The position numbers were made by a program, and so were the translations under genes. The notes beneath the pieces were generated by a model. It did not search any database and was not told the origin of the DNA. It saw only the letters and a program-made list of their open reading frames with translations. A stretch of 64,000 nucleotides of DNA, from positions 1 through 64,000 of the forward strand of contig CBFGOI010000013.1 in the NCBI GenBank assembly GCA_965650335.1, given 5' to 3'. The stretch is from Paradesertivirga sp965650335. Lineage in GTDB: Bacteria; Bacteroidota; Bacteroidia; Sphingobacteriales; Sphingobacteriaceae. Below, piece by piece: positions 45,812-54,254 of this stretch (positions are counted from its first letter, which is position 1; each line of letters starts with the position of its first letter).

Positions 45812-46123
45812 CTTATTGTGGTCAGGATCTGTCAATTTTGGATTCTCTGCAAGAATTTCCATTTTCGGATTGTCAATATAATCTGCGTACCATCTTATTG
45901 ATTCTATTACCAATAATGGGTCTGAACCATCATATCCAACGGTTTCAAATGCTAATATTTCTCCGTTATCATTCCCGAAGAACTGAAGCTCCGAAGGATC
46001 AGGTTCATAGGTGTCTTTACTTAAGCAATAAACTCTTACTTTTAAGTCTCCATCCCTATGACGAATTACATCTCTGCAATCATCCTTGGAATCTTTTACT
46101 AAAAAGAAAATGGATTGGTCCAT
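45797..46123 (-). CDS. Small protein of unknown function
   Basis: A 108-residue acidic cytoplasmic protein with no signal or membrane segment: MDQSIFFLVKDSKDDCRDVI, then YVEP-like EPDPSELQFFGNDNGEILAF. It has an ATG start and converges with the glycosyltransferase, overlapping it by 15 bases. The opposite-strand frame (45808-46125) is less protein-like. No family recognised. Confidence 0.65.
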   Translation of the reverse strand: MDQSIFFLVKDSKDDCRDVIRHRDGDLKVRVYCLSKDTYEPDPSELQFFGNDNGEILAFETVGYDGSDPLLVIESIRWYADYIDNPKMEILAENPKLTDPDHNKSLFR

Positions 46124-46202
46124 AGCATCTATATTACAAATAAACTGTCACACGTGGCAAATGTTTTCGATAAAGCGGGCAAATAATGGTTTTTATGTTT
46201 GT

Positions 46203-47123
46203 TCAAACACATATTTCGGATAATAACCTTGCTTCCTGAGGTGATGTTTGCGACGATTTATGGGTTTTTAAATAGGTATTTTGATAGCCCTGAGGAGTAT
46301 AACCGGTAATATTTTTAAAGCTTTTATGAAAACAACTGAAGTTGTTAAATCCCGACTCGAAACATACTTGTTTGATACTTTGATTATTGTCTAGCAGCAG
46401 TTTGCAAGCATATCCTATTCTGATTTCAAGTAAAAATTGGTTGTAAGTTTTTCCAGTTCGGGTTTTGAAATACCTGCAAAATGAGTTAGGTATTAAGCCC
46501 GTTACTGAAGCAATTTCTTTAAGCTCTATTTTTTTTGTGAAGTTCTTGAGAGTGAAGTTATAGATGGCGTTAAGTCTTTCATTTTCAGAGTCGTATTCAT
46601 GATATCTAAATCCTATTGAAGATAAAAGAGTTAATTCATTAGTGTCGGCCAGAGCTGCCAGACATTCCATTAATGAAATGATTCGTCGAAAACCGTTCGA
46701 TCGATGTACTTTGTCCATTAAAAGGATGATATTTTCGGCTCTTTTGCCAGAAATCAGGATACCTTGCTGCGCTTTTTCTATAAGAGCCTTTACAGCCCTG
46801 CTTTCCGGAAGAAGCAAGAATCGTTCGCCGATGAAATTTTCCTGGAAATGGATAACAGTAGAGTAGGGAATGCTGTCATCTTTGCCGTCATGATATTCGT
46901 CAAACATCCAGTAATGGGGTAAATTAGATCCTAGCAGAACCACATCACCGGCGACAAACTTTTTTATATGATCTCCGATAAATTGAGTTCCGCCTCCTTT
47001 ATGAAAACAGATTAGTTCAATTTCAGGATGGTAGTGCCACCTGCAGTTAACATTAGGGATATCCTGTCTTACACTAAAAGAGGTTACCGGTTGGTGTGTA
47101 ATCTTTAATAGTTGTGGTTTCAT
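46203..47123 (-). CDS. AraC-family regulator with N-terminal cupin
   Basis: A 306-residue regulator from the ATG at 47123; the frame reaches 47159 but the family N-terminus fits MKPQLLKITHQPV. An N-terminal cupin sensor (CRWHYHPEIELICFHKGGGTQ, then AGDVVLLGSNLPHYW) is followed by the double AraC helix-turn-helix (about 205-300): IELKEIASVTGLIPNSFCRY and IKQVCFESGFNNFSCFHKSF. Such regulators in Bacteroidota usually control sugar-related genes. It is divergent from the nos operon across about 350 bases and could act there, but nothing shows it. Confidence 0.92.
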   Translation of the reverse strand: MKPQLLKITHQPVTSFSVRQDIPNVNCRWHYHPEIELICFHKGGGTQFIGDHIKKFVAGDVVLLGSNLPHYWMFDEYHDGKDDSIPYSTVIHFQENFIGERFLLLPESRAVKALIEKAQQGILISGKRAENIILLMDKVHRSNGFRRIISLMECLAALADTNELTLLSSIGFRYHEYDSENERLNAIYNFTLKNFTKKIELKEIASVTGLIPNSFCRYFKTRTGKTYNQFLLEIRIGYACKLLLDNNQSIKQVCFESGFNNFSCFHKSFKNITGYTPQGYQNTYLKTHKSSQTSPQEARLLSEICV

Positions 47124-47322
47124 CCTAAATTTATTCTTGTTAAGTGCTTTAGCGTGCAAAATAAGATAATATTCCTTAATTTTTGATAGTGGAATTTATC
47201 TGGATTTTTCGATTAAGCTTTCCAATACTTAAATCTTAGGTTCTCTTTTCTTATTAAGAGATTTCGTATTCTTCGATTCTTGCTTTCAGCTGCCATATAC
47301 GGATAATTTAAAAAACATATTT

Positions 47323-47336
47323 ATGACGGCTGTCTA
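47323..47336. promoter_or_regulatory. Upstream, imperfect operator of the nos promoter
   Basis: ATGACGGCTGTCTA is a degenerate copy of the 14-base palindrome at 47345. Its centre is 22 bases (two helical turns) upstream of the perfect copy, on the same face of the DNA, at about -64 from the predicted start. Confidence 0.5.
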
Positions 47337-47344
47337 AGATTGTT

Positions 47345-47358
47345 ATGACGGCCGTCAT
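47345..47358. promoter_or_regulatory. Perfect 14-base palindrome at about -42 of the nos promoter
   Basis: ATGACGGCCGTCAT is centred about 42 bases before the predicted transcription start, where class II activators of the Crp/Fnr type bind. It replaces the missing -33 TTTG. A nitrogen-oxide- or oxygen-responsive activator is the natural guess; no such gene is in the window. Confidence 0.6.
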
Positions 47359-47379
47359 GATCTTCGTAACAATAAAAGA

Positions 47380-47387
47380 TAAATTTG
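47380..47387 (+). promoter_or_regulatory. -7 element TAAATTTG of the nos operon
   Basis: TAAATTTG matches TAnnTTTG. There is no TTTG at N19 upstream (the bases are ATGA), which fits an activator-dependent promoter. The predicted start is near 47394, about 78 bases before the cytochrome c ATG. Confidence 0.55.
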
Positions 47388-47471
47388 TCTTTTATTAACG
47401 AGATGTAATTTGGTCGGCGAGGCTGAGGGCAGTTCGTAAATGTGCGTTCAATTAACAATCACTATAGCAAA

Positions 47472-47975
47472 ATGAAAATTTCATCAAACATCATCACTGC
47501 CTGCCTTATTAGCGGTACTCTTTTTATGTATGCGTGTGGCGGAGCTAGTCAGTCATCAGAATCGGAAGAGGCATCATCAAATACCTCTGAAACTTCGGCA
47601 ACCGAGCAAGCGGTTGTAACAGATCCGGAGGCCAAGAGCGAAAGTAAAGGAGTTGGTCGGTTCACATCCGTTGAGATTGGACCTATCGATAAATCAATGG
47701 CAGCAAAAGGTGAAGCTGTTTTTTCGGCCAAGTGCTCAGCTTGTCATAAAGCTTCAGATGAAAAGGTAGTCGGTCCGGGTCTTAAAAACGTAACCTTAAG
47801 AAGAGAACCAGAGTGGATTATGAATATGATTACCAATCCGCAAGAAATGACTCAGAAAGACCCTGTAGCGAAAGCTTTGTTTGAAAAACATCTGGTACAA
47901 ATGACCTTTCAAAATGCATCTGACGAGGAAACTCGCCAAATACTTGAATTCTTTCGCCAAAACGACGCTAAATAA
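47472..47975 (+). CDS. Lipoprotein c-type cytochrome of the nos operon
   Basis: A 167-residue protein from the ATG at 47472; this start gives a lipoprotein signal (MKISSNIITACLISGTLFMYACGG). A Ser/Glu-rich linker of about 45 residues is followed by a class I cytochrome c domain with CSACH (about residue 87) and a Met ligand likely in LVQMTF (about 143). It is 11 bases from nosZ and is the probable electron donor to NosZ in the periplasm, as in other clade II nos clusters. The frame extends to 47442 but lacks the signal form. Confidence 0.92.
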   Translation: MKISSNIITACLISGTLFMYACGGASQSSESEEASSNTSETSATEQAVVTDPEAKSESKGVGRFTSVEIGPIDKSMAAKGEAVFSAKCSACHKASDEKVVGPGLKNVTLRREPEWIMNMITNPQEMTQKDPVAKALFEKHLVQMTFQNASDEETRQILEFFRQNDAK

Positions 47976-47986
47976 TTATATAAACC

Positions 47987-49975
47987 ATGAATATCCTGAT
48001 CAAGTACAAAAAAACATTAATTTTTGCCGCTGCCCTTGCTGCGAGCGGCTTTACGGCGTGTAAGCCGGGAAAGGTAAGTCAGGCAGCAGTAGGTGATGCC
48101 GCCAGCCGTGTATACGTAGCGCCTGGTAAGTACGACGAGCTTTATATGTTCGCTTCGGGCGGATTTAGCGGGCAAGTGGCTGCTTATGGAATTCCTTCGG
48201 GACGTTTATTGAAAGTTATTCCTGTGTTTTCACAAAATCCGGAGAATGGTTATGGTTATTCCGAAGAAACCAAGCCGATGTTAAACACCTCCCATGGTTT
48301 TGTTCCATGGGATGACTCTCATCATCCTCAATTGTCTAAAACAGATGGTCAGGATGATGGCCGCTGGTTATTCATCAATGGAAATAACACACCGAGAATA
48401 GCAAGAATTAACCTGGCTACATTTAAAACAGAAGAGATTATTGAACTTCCGAATGTAGGGGGTAACCATGCCTCTCCATTTTGCACAGAAAATACCGAAT
48501 ACATTGTGGGAAACACACGATTCAGTATTCCTTTAGATGCAAATGATGATGTGTCAATTAATTCTTACAAAGAAAATTTTAAGGGAGCCGCATCTTTCAT
48601 AAAAGTTGATAAAGATAAAGGTACAATGAACCTTGCATTCCAGCTGATAATCCCGGGGTTCAACTATGACCTGGCACGGGCAGGCAAGGGTGTCTCCAAA
48701 GATTGGATTTTCTTTTCCACTTATAATACCGAGCAGGCTAATACTTTATTGGAAGTTAATGCGAGTCAGCGTGATAAAGATTTCATTATGGCTGTAAACT
48801 GGAGGAAAGCAGAAGAATTAGTAGCTCAGGGAAAGGGTAAGAAGGTACCAGCCAGATATGCACACAATGTTTGGGACGAGAAAACTCATTCGGCAACATC
48901 AACCATCAAAAATGATGTGTTAATGCTGGATATAAAGGATCACCCGGGAATTGTTTATTACATCCCATGTCCTAAATCACCACACGGTGCCGACGTTGAC
49001 CCAAGTGGAGAGTATATTGCGGCCAGCGGTAAACTGGCTGCGGTGATTCCGGTGTTTTCATTCAAGAAGCTTCTTAAAGCGATAGAAACTAAGCAATTTG
49101 AAGATGCCGGCGCCGAAACAGGAATTCCGATTCTCAAGTACTCAGCAGTACTCGAAGGGGAAGTTGAAAAACCAGGCCTGGGACCGTTGCATACAGAGTT
49201 TGATGATCAGGGATATGCTTATACCTCTATGTTTGTATCTTCAGAGATAGTTAAATGGAAGGTTTCAACCCGCGAAATTATCGACCGTATCCCGACCTAT
49301 TATTCTATTGGTCATTTATCTGTTCCGGGTGGTGACAATAAAAAGCCATACGGAAAATATGTTATCGCTCTGAATAAAATTACTAAAGACCGGTATTTAT
49401 CAACAGGACCTGAGTTGACACAGTCTGCCCAGTTAATAGATATTACCGGCAATAAAATGAAGTTGCTGCTTGATTTTCCTACCATAGGTGAGCCGCACTA
49501 TGCACAGTCAATTCCCGCAGAAAAAATAACCAAGAATCAGGTGAAGTTCTTCAAATTAGAAGAAAATCACCATCCCTATGCTACAAAATCTGAAAAAGAG
49601 GCGAGGGTGGTCAGAAAAGGAAATCGTGTTGATGTGTACATGACTGCAATTCGGTCGCATCTGGCACCTGACAATATAGAAGGGGTAAAAATGGGTGATG
49701 AGGTATATTTCCATGTTACCAATTTAGAACAAGATTGGGATGTTCCTCATGGATTTGCGGTGAAAGGATCTAACAATGCAGAGCTTTTAATAATGCCTGG
49801 TGAAACAGCTACTTTAAAATGGACACCGGATCGCGTGGCGATGTTCCCATTCTATTGTACTGATTTTTGTTCTGCGCTTCATCAGGAAATGTCAGGATAT
49901 GTTCGGGTTTCTCCGAGGGATGCAAAGATTGCGCTCTCATATAAGTTGGGAGAGAATCCTGTTACAAAAAAATAG
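47987..49975 (+). CDS. nosZ: Nitrous-oxide reductase, clade II (Sec-type)
   Basis: A 662-residue copper enzyme that reduces N2O to N2. The N-terminus is a Sec signal, not a twin-arginine signal, which marks clade II; it also contains a lipobox-like GFTAC (Cys25), so the enzyme may be membrane-anchored. The seven-bladed propeller holds the CuZ His ligands (SHGFVPWDDSHH, GGNHAS, RYAHNVWDEKTH, SPHGADVDPSGEY, PLHTEFDDQGYAY, IGHLSVPGG, EPHYAQ). The C-terminal cupredoxin domain has the CuA motif FYCTDFCSALHQEMSGY (about residues 623-639). Length is normal. A structured gap of 136 bases separates it from the next gene. Confidence 0.98.
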   Translation: MNILIKYKKTLIFAAALAASGFTACKPGKVSQAAVGDAASRVYVAPGKYDELYMFASGGFSGQVAAYGIPSGRLLKVIPVFSQNPENGYGYSEETKPMLNTSHGFVPWDDSHHPQLSKTDGQDDGRWLFINGNNTPRIARINLATFKTEEIIELPNVGGNHASPFCTENTEYIVGNTRFSIPLDANDDVSINSYKENFKGAASFIKVDKDKGTMNLAFQLIIPGFNYDLARAGKGVSKDWIFFSTYNTEQANTLLEVNASQRDKDFIMAVNWRKAEELVAQGKGKKVPARYAHNVWDEKTHSATSTIKNDVLMLDIKDHPGIVYYIPCPKSPHGADVDPSGEYIAASGKLAAVIPVFSFKKLLKAIETKQFEDAGAETGIPILKYSAVLEGEVEKPGLGPLHTEFDDQGYAYTSMFVSSEIVKWKVSTREIIDRIPTYYSIGHLSVPGGDNKKPYGKYVIALNKITKDRYLSTGPELTQSAQLIDITGNKMKLLLDFPTIGEPHYAQSIPAEKITKNQVKFFKLEENHHPYATKSEKEARVVRKGNRVDVYMTAIRSHLAPDNIEGVKMGDEVYFHVTNLEQDWDVPHGFAVKGSNNAELLIMPGETATLKWTPDRVAMFPFYCTDFCSALHQEMSGYVRVSPRDAKIALSYKLGENPVTKK

Positions 49976-49981
49976 ATACCT

Positions 49982-50095
49982 GAGGATGCTCGCAAAGATT
50001 CATATTATGCCAAATTTAATTCGGCATGACATGAATTGAATCATAAGATTCCGACTGACTTTCCATGATACAGTTACAAAGTTTCGGGCATCCTC
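49982..50095 (+). other. Long inverted repeat in the gap after nosZ
   Basis: GAGGATGC (49982-49989) pairs with GCATCCTC (50088-50095). The stem continues inwards with a T-G pair, CG/CG, one mismatch and AA/TT. An inner hairpin ATGCC/GGCAT lies at 50007-50027. The whole could fold as one branched RNA between nosZ and the downstream genes. It may be a processing or stability element, or a partial terminator; TTTAA follows the 3' arm. Confidence 0.5.
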
Positions 50096-50111
50096 TTTAA
50101 AACAATAATCT

Positions 50112-50684
50112 ATGCAAATAAAATCAAGGATAGTAATTGCGCTAAGTGCGGTATTGATGTTGATGGCTTGCTTTTTACCCTTGTGGCAAATTGTTCTGGA
50201 AGCACCTCAGTATCCGGAGGGTTTAGGACTTAAAATTTGGCTTGGTGATATTACCGGTAATGTGGAACAAATTAATGGTTTAAATCACTACATAGGAATG
50301 AAACACATTGTTGTGGAAGATTTTATTGAATTTAAGATAGTTCCTTACATTTTCGGTGCGTTGGTGTTACTGGCCTTTATAACCTCAATTGTTGGCAATA
50401 AAAAAGTTTTATGGGTATTGTTTGCTTTTTTAATGCTTTTTGCGATTGTTGGGCTTCTGGATTTTTACATGTGGGAATATAATTACGGTCATAACCTCGA
50501 CCCTAAAGCAGCAATTAGAATTCCCGGAATGAGCTATCAGCCTCCTTTAATAGGTTATCAGCAATTACTCAACTTTCTTGCAGGTTCTCTGCCGGATATT
50601 GGAGCAATATTAATTGCCATTGCAGGATTGATGATTTCCTGGACTATTTATTATGAACAACGACTAAAATCGCCTGCAAAATGA
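50112..50684 (+). CDS. Four-helix membrane protein of the nos operon
   Basis: A 190-residue membrane protein with about four hydrophobic segments (residues about 8-28, 77-94, 97-120, 150-172). Between the first two lies a periplasm-sized loop with an EAPQYPEGLGLKIW stretch and several His residues (NHYIGMKHIV). It occupies the place of the membrane protein NosB in clade II operons, and might help copper delivery or electron transfer; I cannot confirm homology. Its stop overlaps the nosL start by four bases (ATGA), so it is translated with nosL. Confidence 0.75.
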   Translation: MQIKSRIVIALSAVLMLMACFLPLWQIVLEAPQYPEGLGLKIWLGDITGNVEQINGLNHYIGMKHIVVEDFIEFKIVPYIFGALVLLAFITSIVGNKKVLWVLFAFLMLFAIVGLLDFYMWEYNYGHNLDPKAAIRIPGMSYQPPLIGYQQLLNFLAGSLPDIGAILIAIAGLMISWTIYYEQRLKSPAK

Positions 50685-51133
50685 AAAATCTAATTGCGTG
50701 CGGACTTTCTATATGCGGTTTGTTCTTTTCCTGTTCTCGCGAACCTGAAGCTATCAATTATGGTAAAGATAATTGCGAGCACTGTAAAATGGCGATTATG
50801 GACGACAAATTTGGAGCTGAACTAGTAAGCTCAAAAGGAAAAGTACACAAGTTTGACGCCACCGAATGTATGGTGGCTTTTCTTCAGGCTAATACTGACC
50901 ATTCAGAAAAAGCTTTATTGCTAACAGTTAATATAGCCAGACCCGGCACTTTGATTGACGCCAGGAAAGCGATTTACCTGAAAGACAGGATGTTTAAGTC
51001 GCCCATGGGCGGAAATTTAGCTTCCTTTACCTCGAGGCAATTAGCAGAAAACAATATGCAAAGTTCTGATGGTAAAATTCTGACATGGGAGGAACTTTTC
51101 GTTGATCAACAAATTAAGATTGCGGTAAAATGA
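50681..51133 (+). CDS. nosL: NosL copper chaperone lipoprotein
   Basis: A 150-residue lipoprotein with signal MKNLIACGLSICGLFFSC (Cys18). The NosL metal site is CEHCKMAIMDDKFGAEL (about residues 32-48). It binds Cu(I) and feeds the assembly of the NosZ copper centres. It overlaps both the upstream membrane gene and downstream nosD by four bases each, so translation is coupled. Confidence 0.95.
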   Translation: MKNLIACGLSICGLFFSCSREPEAINYGKDNCEHCKMAIMDDKFGAELVSSKGKVHKFDATECMVAFLQANTDHSEKALLLTVNIARPGTLIDARKAIYLKDRMFKSPMGGNLASFTSRQLAENNMQSSDGKILTWEELFVDQQIKIAVK

Positions 51134-52359
51134 GGTTTTTCAGCTTGATCGTTTGTTTTTTGCTTTCAGGAACTGTGCTAGGTAAAACTATTGTCGTTTC
51201 TCAAAAAACTACGATTAACTCCTTGCAAAAAGCCTTACAAATAGCTGTTAATGGTGATACAATTCTGGTTAAAAAAGGCCATTACACCTCCTTTAACACC
51301 ATCATAAATAAAGAAGTTACTATCCTCGGAGCAGATTACCCCGTGTTAGATGCCCATTTCGCAGAAGAGGTTGTAACAATCAAGGCAAATAATGTGAAGT
51401 TTGATGGATTTCTTATCAAGAATTCTAAAACTGGCGCTATGCGAGACTTTGCGGGTATCCGTTTGAATAAAGTTCAGCATGTTACCATCAGCAATAACCG
51501 ACTGCTGAATAACTTTTTTGGAATTTATTTATCCGACTCAAAAGATATTAAGATACATCATAATACCAGTAAAGGAACAAATACTCAGCTCGAATCGGGA
51601 AATGGTATCCACCTGTGGAAATGTGAGAGAATAAGCATACAAGACAACCACATCTCTGGCCATAGAGACGGTATATATTTTGAATTTGTACGAAAGACAT
51701 TGATTGAAGGAAATTTCAGTGAAAAGAACTATCGTTACGGACTGCACTTTATGTTCTCAGATGATGATGTATATCTGCAAAATACATTTAAAAACAACGG
51801 TTCCGGAGTAGCCGTGATGTATTCCAAGCGCATAAAAATGAATCATAATATTTTTATCGAAAATTGGGGAAGCTCTATCTATGGTTTATTGCTCAAGGAT
51901 ATATCAAGTTGCCAGATCTCCAATAATCGCTTCATAAGAAATACAACAGGTATATACATGGAAGGCTGTGAGGGAATGGCGGTTAGCAAAAACGATTTCA
52001 ATAACAATGGCTGGGCAATCCGTGTGCTGGCAAACTGTGCAAACAGCAGTTTTACTGGCAATAATTTCAAGGCTAACTCTTTCGATGTTACCACAAATGG
52101 CTCACTGAACCTGAATCACTTTCAAGATAATTATTGGGATAAATATGAGGGCTATGATCTGAACAAGGATGGCATTGGCGATATTCCTTATCGTCCGATC
52201 AGTTTATACGCTCAGATCATGGAGCAGATTCCTCAAAGTGTCATGCTGATGCGCAGCTTCATCGTGAACCTGTTAGATAAAGTCGAACGGTCCATTCCAT
52301 CAATAACTCCTGAATCTGTTAAAGATCAACAACCGCGAATGAAACAATGGATGAATTAA
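51130..52359 (+). CDS. nosD: NosD copper-maturation protein
   Basis: A 409-residue periplasmic protein with a short signal (MRFFSLIVCFLLSGTVLG) and a right-handed beta-helix made of NosD/CASH repeats, e.g. ISNNRLLNNFFGIYLSDSKD, HHNTSKGTNTQ and NHISGHRDGIYF. NosD works with the NosF-NosY ABC transporter to mature the CuZ centre. It overlaps nosL by four bases and nosF by 13 bases. Length is typical. Confidence 0.96.
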   Translation: MRFFSLIVCFLLSGTVLGKTIVVSQKTTINSLQKALQIAVNGDTILVKKGHYTSFNTIINKEVTILGADYPVLDAHFAEEVVTIKANNVKFDGFLIKNSKTGAMRDFAGIRLNKVQHVTISNNRLLNNFFGIYLSDSKDIKIHHNTSKGTNTQLESGNGIHLWKCERISIQDNHISGHRDGIYFEFVRKTLIEGNFSEKNYRYGLHFMFSDDDVYLQNTFKNNGSGVAVMYSKRIKMNHNIFIENWGSSIYGLLLKDISSCQISNNRFIRNTTGIYMEGCEGMAVSKNDFNNNGWAIRVLANCANSSFTGNNFKANSFDVTTNGSLNLNHFQDNYWDKYEGYDLNKDGIGDIPYRPISLYAQIMEQIPQSVMLMRSFIVNLLDKVERSIPSITPESVKDQQPRMKQWMN

Positions 52360-53054
52360 TCGAAATACGAAACCTTAAAAAGTCGTTCGGAAAGTTTGAA
52401 GTGCTAAAAGGCATTAATTGCAGCTTTAAATCGGGTAGGGTGGTAGCTGTTCTTGGTCCGAATGCCTCAGGTAAAACCACGCTAATCAAATCTATTTTAG
52501 GGATGGTAATTCCTGATAGCGGACAGATATTCTTCCAGGGACAACCCGTTATAAATACCTATGAGTACAAAAGAAATATAGGTTATATGCCGCAGATAGG
52601 CCACTTTCCTGATAATATGAGAATCGGGCAGTTGTTTGATATGATGAAAGACATCCGAAATTCTTACGACGGATTAGATACAGATCTTATCGAGACGTTT
52701 AATTTAGAGGGCATGTTTAATAAACGAATGCACACATTATCTGGTGGTACACGCCAAAAGGTGAGCGCTGCCTTAGCATGCTTATTTAACCCTAAAGTTC
52801 TCATTTTAGATGAACCTAGTGCGGGATTAGATCCTCTGGCGGCGGAGCATCTTAAAGATAAAATTCAGAAAGAAAAAGCTAAGGGTAAATTAATATTAAT
52901 CACTTCTCATATCATGAGCGAGGTAGATGAAATTGCTGACGAGGTAATGTATCTTTTTGAAGGGCAGGTTAAATTTTACAGGTCCTTGCGAGAGATTAAG
53001 ATGTCAACGGGCGAAGAAAAATTGGGCAAGGCTTTAACAAAGATTTTGGTGTGA
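52347..53054 (+). CDS. nosF: NosF ABC transporter ATPase
   Basis: A 235-residue ABC ATPase. Walker A is GPNASGKTTLIK (about residue 36), the signature is LSGGTRQKVSAALA (near 132), and Walker B VLILDEPSAG. It is the ATPase of the NosDFY complex that supports CuZ assembly of NosZ. Its ATG overlaps nosD by 13 bases, and its stop overlaps the nosY start by four bases. Confidence 0.97.
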   Translation: MDELIEIRNLKKSFGKFEVLKGINCSFKSGRVVAVLGPNASGKTTLIKSILGMVIPDSGQIFFQGQPVINTYEYKRNIGYMPQIGHFPDNMRIGQLFDMMKDIRNSYDGLDTDLIETFNLEGMFNKRMHTLSGGTRQKVSAALACLFNPKVLILDEPSAGLDPLAAEHLKDKIQKEKAKGKLILITSHIMSEVDEIADEVMYLFEGQVKFYRSLREIKMSTGEEKLGKALTKILV

Positions 53055-53824
53055 CTATGTTTAAAATTGCAAAATATACAATTCTTGATATTGTTAAAAG
53101 TAAAGTTTTAATAGCATACACTTTATTACTTGCCATTATTTGTCTGAGTATTTTTATGGCTGATGCTGATGTAACGAAAGGGCTGGTAAGTGTTACTACG
53201 GTGGTGATGATTATTGTTCCGCTGGTTAGTATTGTTTATGCTACAACTTATTATTTTAACGCATACGAGTTTACCGAATTACTTGTTTCGCAGCCGATAA
53301 GCCGAAAAGATATTTTAATGGGGAAATTTATGGGAATCAGTATTTCCATTTTGGGAGCCTTTGCGGTGGGTGTTTGTATACCGGTGGCAATTTTTGCGTT
53401 TTCGGCTACAGGTTTAACAATGATGCTGTCCGGAGCTTTGCTTACACTGAGCTTTATCTCGCTAGCTTTTTTGGCTTCCACCAAAACTCGCGATAAAGCT
53501 AAAGGAATTGGAATAGCCTTAATGATCTGGTTTTATTGCTCGATTATTTTTGACGGCCTGGTACTGCTTTTTTTGTTTGCTTTTAACGAGTATCCGCTAG
53601 AAAAAGCTATGATAGTCATCACCGCTTTAAATCCAATAGATATCGCGAGGATTTTGATTTTACTTCAGCTGGATATATCTGCTTTGATGGGTTATACAGG
53701 AGCTCTTTATCAGCAATTTTTTGGAAGTGGATCAGGCTTTGTCTTTTCGCTGTTTATGCAAATAATTTGGATTACAATACCTATTTGGATTTCTTTGAAA
53801 ATATTTAAAAACAAGGATTTATAA
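53051..53824 (+). CDS. nosY: NosY ABC transporter permease
   Basis: A 257-residue permease with six hydrophobic segments (from IAYTLLLAIICLSIFMA near residue 21 to the C-terminal IIWITIPIWISL), of the ABC-2 type. It pairs with NosF; the transported species (perhaps a sulfur compound for CuZ) is debated. It is the last gene of the nos operon. A possible short frame of 58 codons (53852-54028) follows but was not accepted as a gene. Confidence 0.94.
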   Translation: MTMFKIAKYTILDIVKSKVLIAYTLLLAIICLSIFMADADVTKGLVSVTTVVMIIVPLVSIVYATTYYFNAYEFTELLVSQPISRKDILMGKFMGISISILGAFAVGVCIPVAIFAFSATGLTMMLSGALLTLSFISLAFLASTKTRDKAKGIGIALMIWFYCSIIFDGLVLLFLFAFNEYPLEKAMIVITALNPIDIARILILLQLDISALMGYTGALYQQFFGSGSGFVFSLFMQIIWITIPIWISLKIFKNKDL

Positions 53825-54036
53825 GGTTCGGAAAAGCTGAATCCCTCCAAGATGCTTGTTTTTAAATGGTCGTCGCCTGCCTTGTTAAAATTTGCGAAAT
53901 TGCCGGACGAAAACACTCTTGATGTGTATAAAATTCCCCGCATCGAGGTGAATTCCCCGTATTGTGATTTAGCTTTTTTGAAAACAGGGCATTGTGTGAT
54001 ACTTTTAAGCTTGGCATTGCGTTTGTAAATGTTTAG

Positions 54037-54107
54037 GTGCCCTCCCAAAGGGCATGTTTTTCATAGGTAGATGTAGGGTCGAATTTAAATATTCGACCCT
54101 TTTTTTT
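54037..54107 (+). ncRNA. Small-RNA-like unit, copy 1
   Basis: A 71-base unit: a 5' hairpin TGCCC/GGGCA with loop TCCCAAA, a single-stranded stretch CATAGGTAGATGTA, and an intrinsic terminator GGGTCGAAT/ATTCGACCC with loop TTAAAT and seven to eight T residues. It matches copy 2 base for base over about 68 positions. The promoter in front of copy 1 is poor (TTTT-N19-TAAATGTT), so it may be read from nosY or be weakly active. Its terminator would also end the nos transcript. Not matched to a known RNA family. Confidence 0.65.
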
Positions 54108-54221
54108 GTTCTCCCTACAACCTTAAGTCTGTAATGTTTTGAATTAGTTTTTATTTATTTGACTGAAAATCAGTATTTTGAGATAAATGCGTGTTCAAAC
54201 TGGTTTTTTTCTCCAAATAAA

Positions 54222-54252
54222 TTTGCAGCGTATAACTTTATATCTATATTTG
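54222..54252 (+). promoter_or_regulatory. Consensus promoter of small-RNA copy 2
   Basis: TTTG (54222-54225), a 19-base spacer and TATATTTG (54245-54252) form a perfect match to the Bacteroidota housekeeping promoter. The predicted start falls near the first G of the repeated unit at 54255. Confidence 0.75.
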
Positions 54253-54254
54253 TA

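Noticed and set aside
45808..46125. 105-codon plus-strand frame after the glycosyltransferase
   Set aside because: It mirrors the minus-strand gene 45797-46123, which has an ATG start and a balanced acidic composition. The plus-strand version is rich in Leu/His/Arg without known motifs.
46642..46866. 74-codon plus-strand frame inside the AraC gene
   Set aside because: Shadow of the AraC coding strand, no known domain.
53852..54028. 58-codon plus-strand frame after nosY
   Set aside because: ATG start and plausible codons, but no recognised relative, no coupling to nosY, and it ends just before RNA copy 1. It stays possible; ribosome profiling would decide.
53710..54048. 112-codon minus-strand frame across the end of nosY
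   Set aside because: It overlaps nosY by more than 100 bases and reaches into RNA copy 1; composition is that of a shadow frame.
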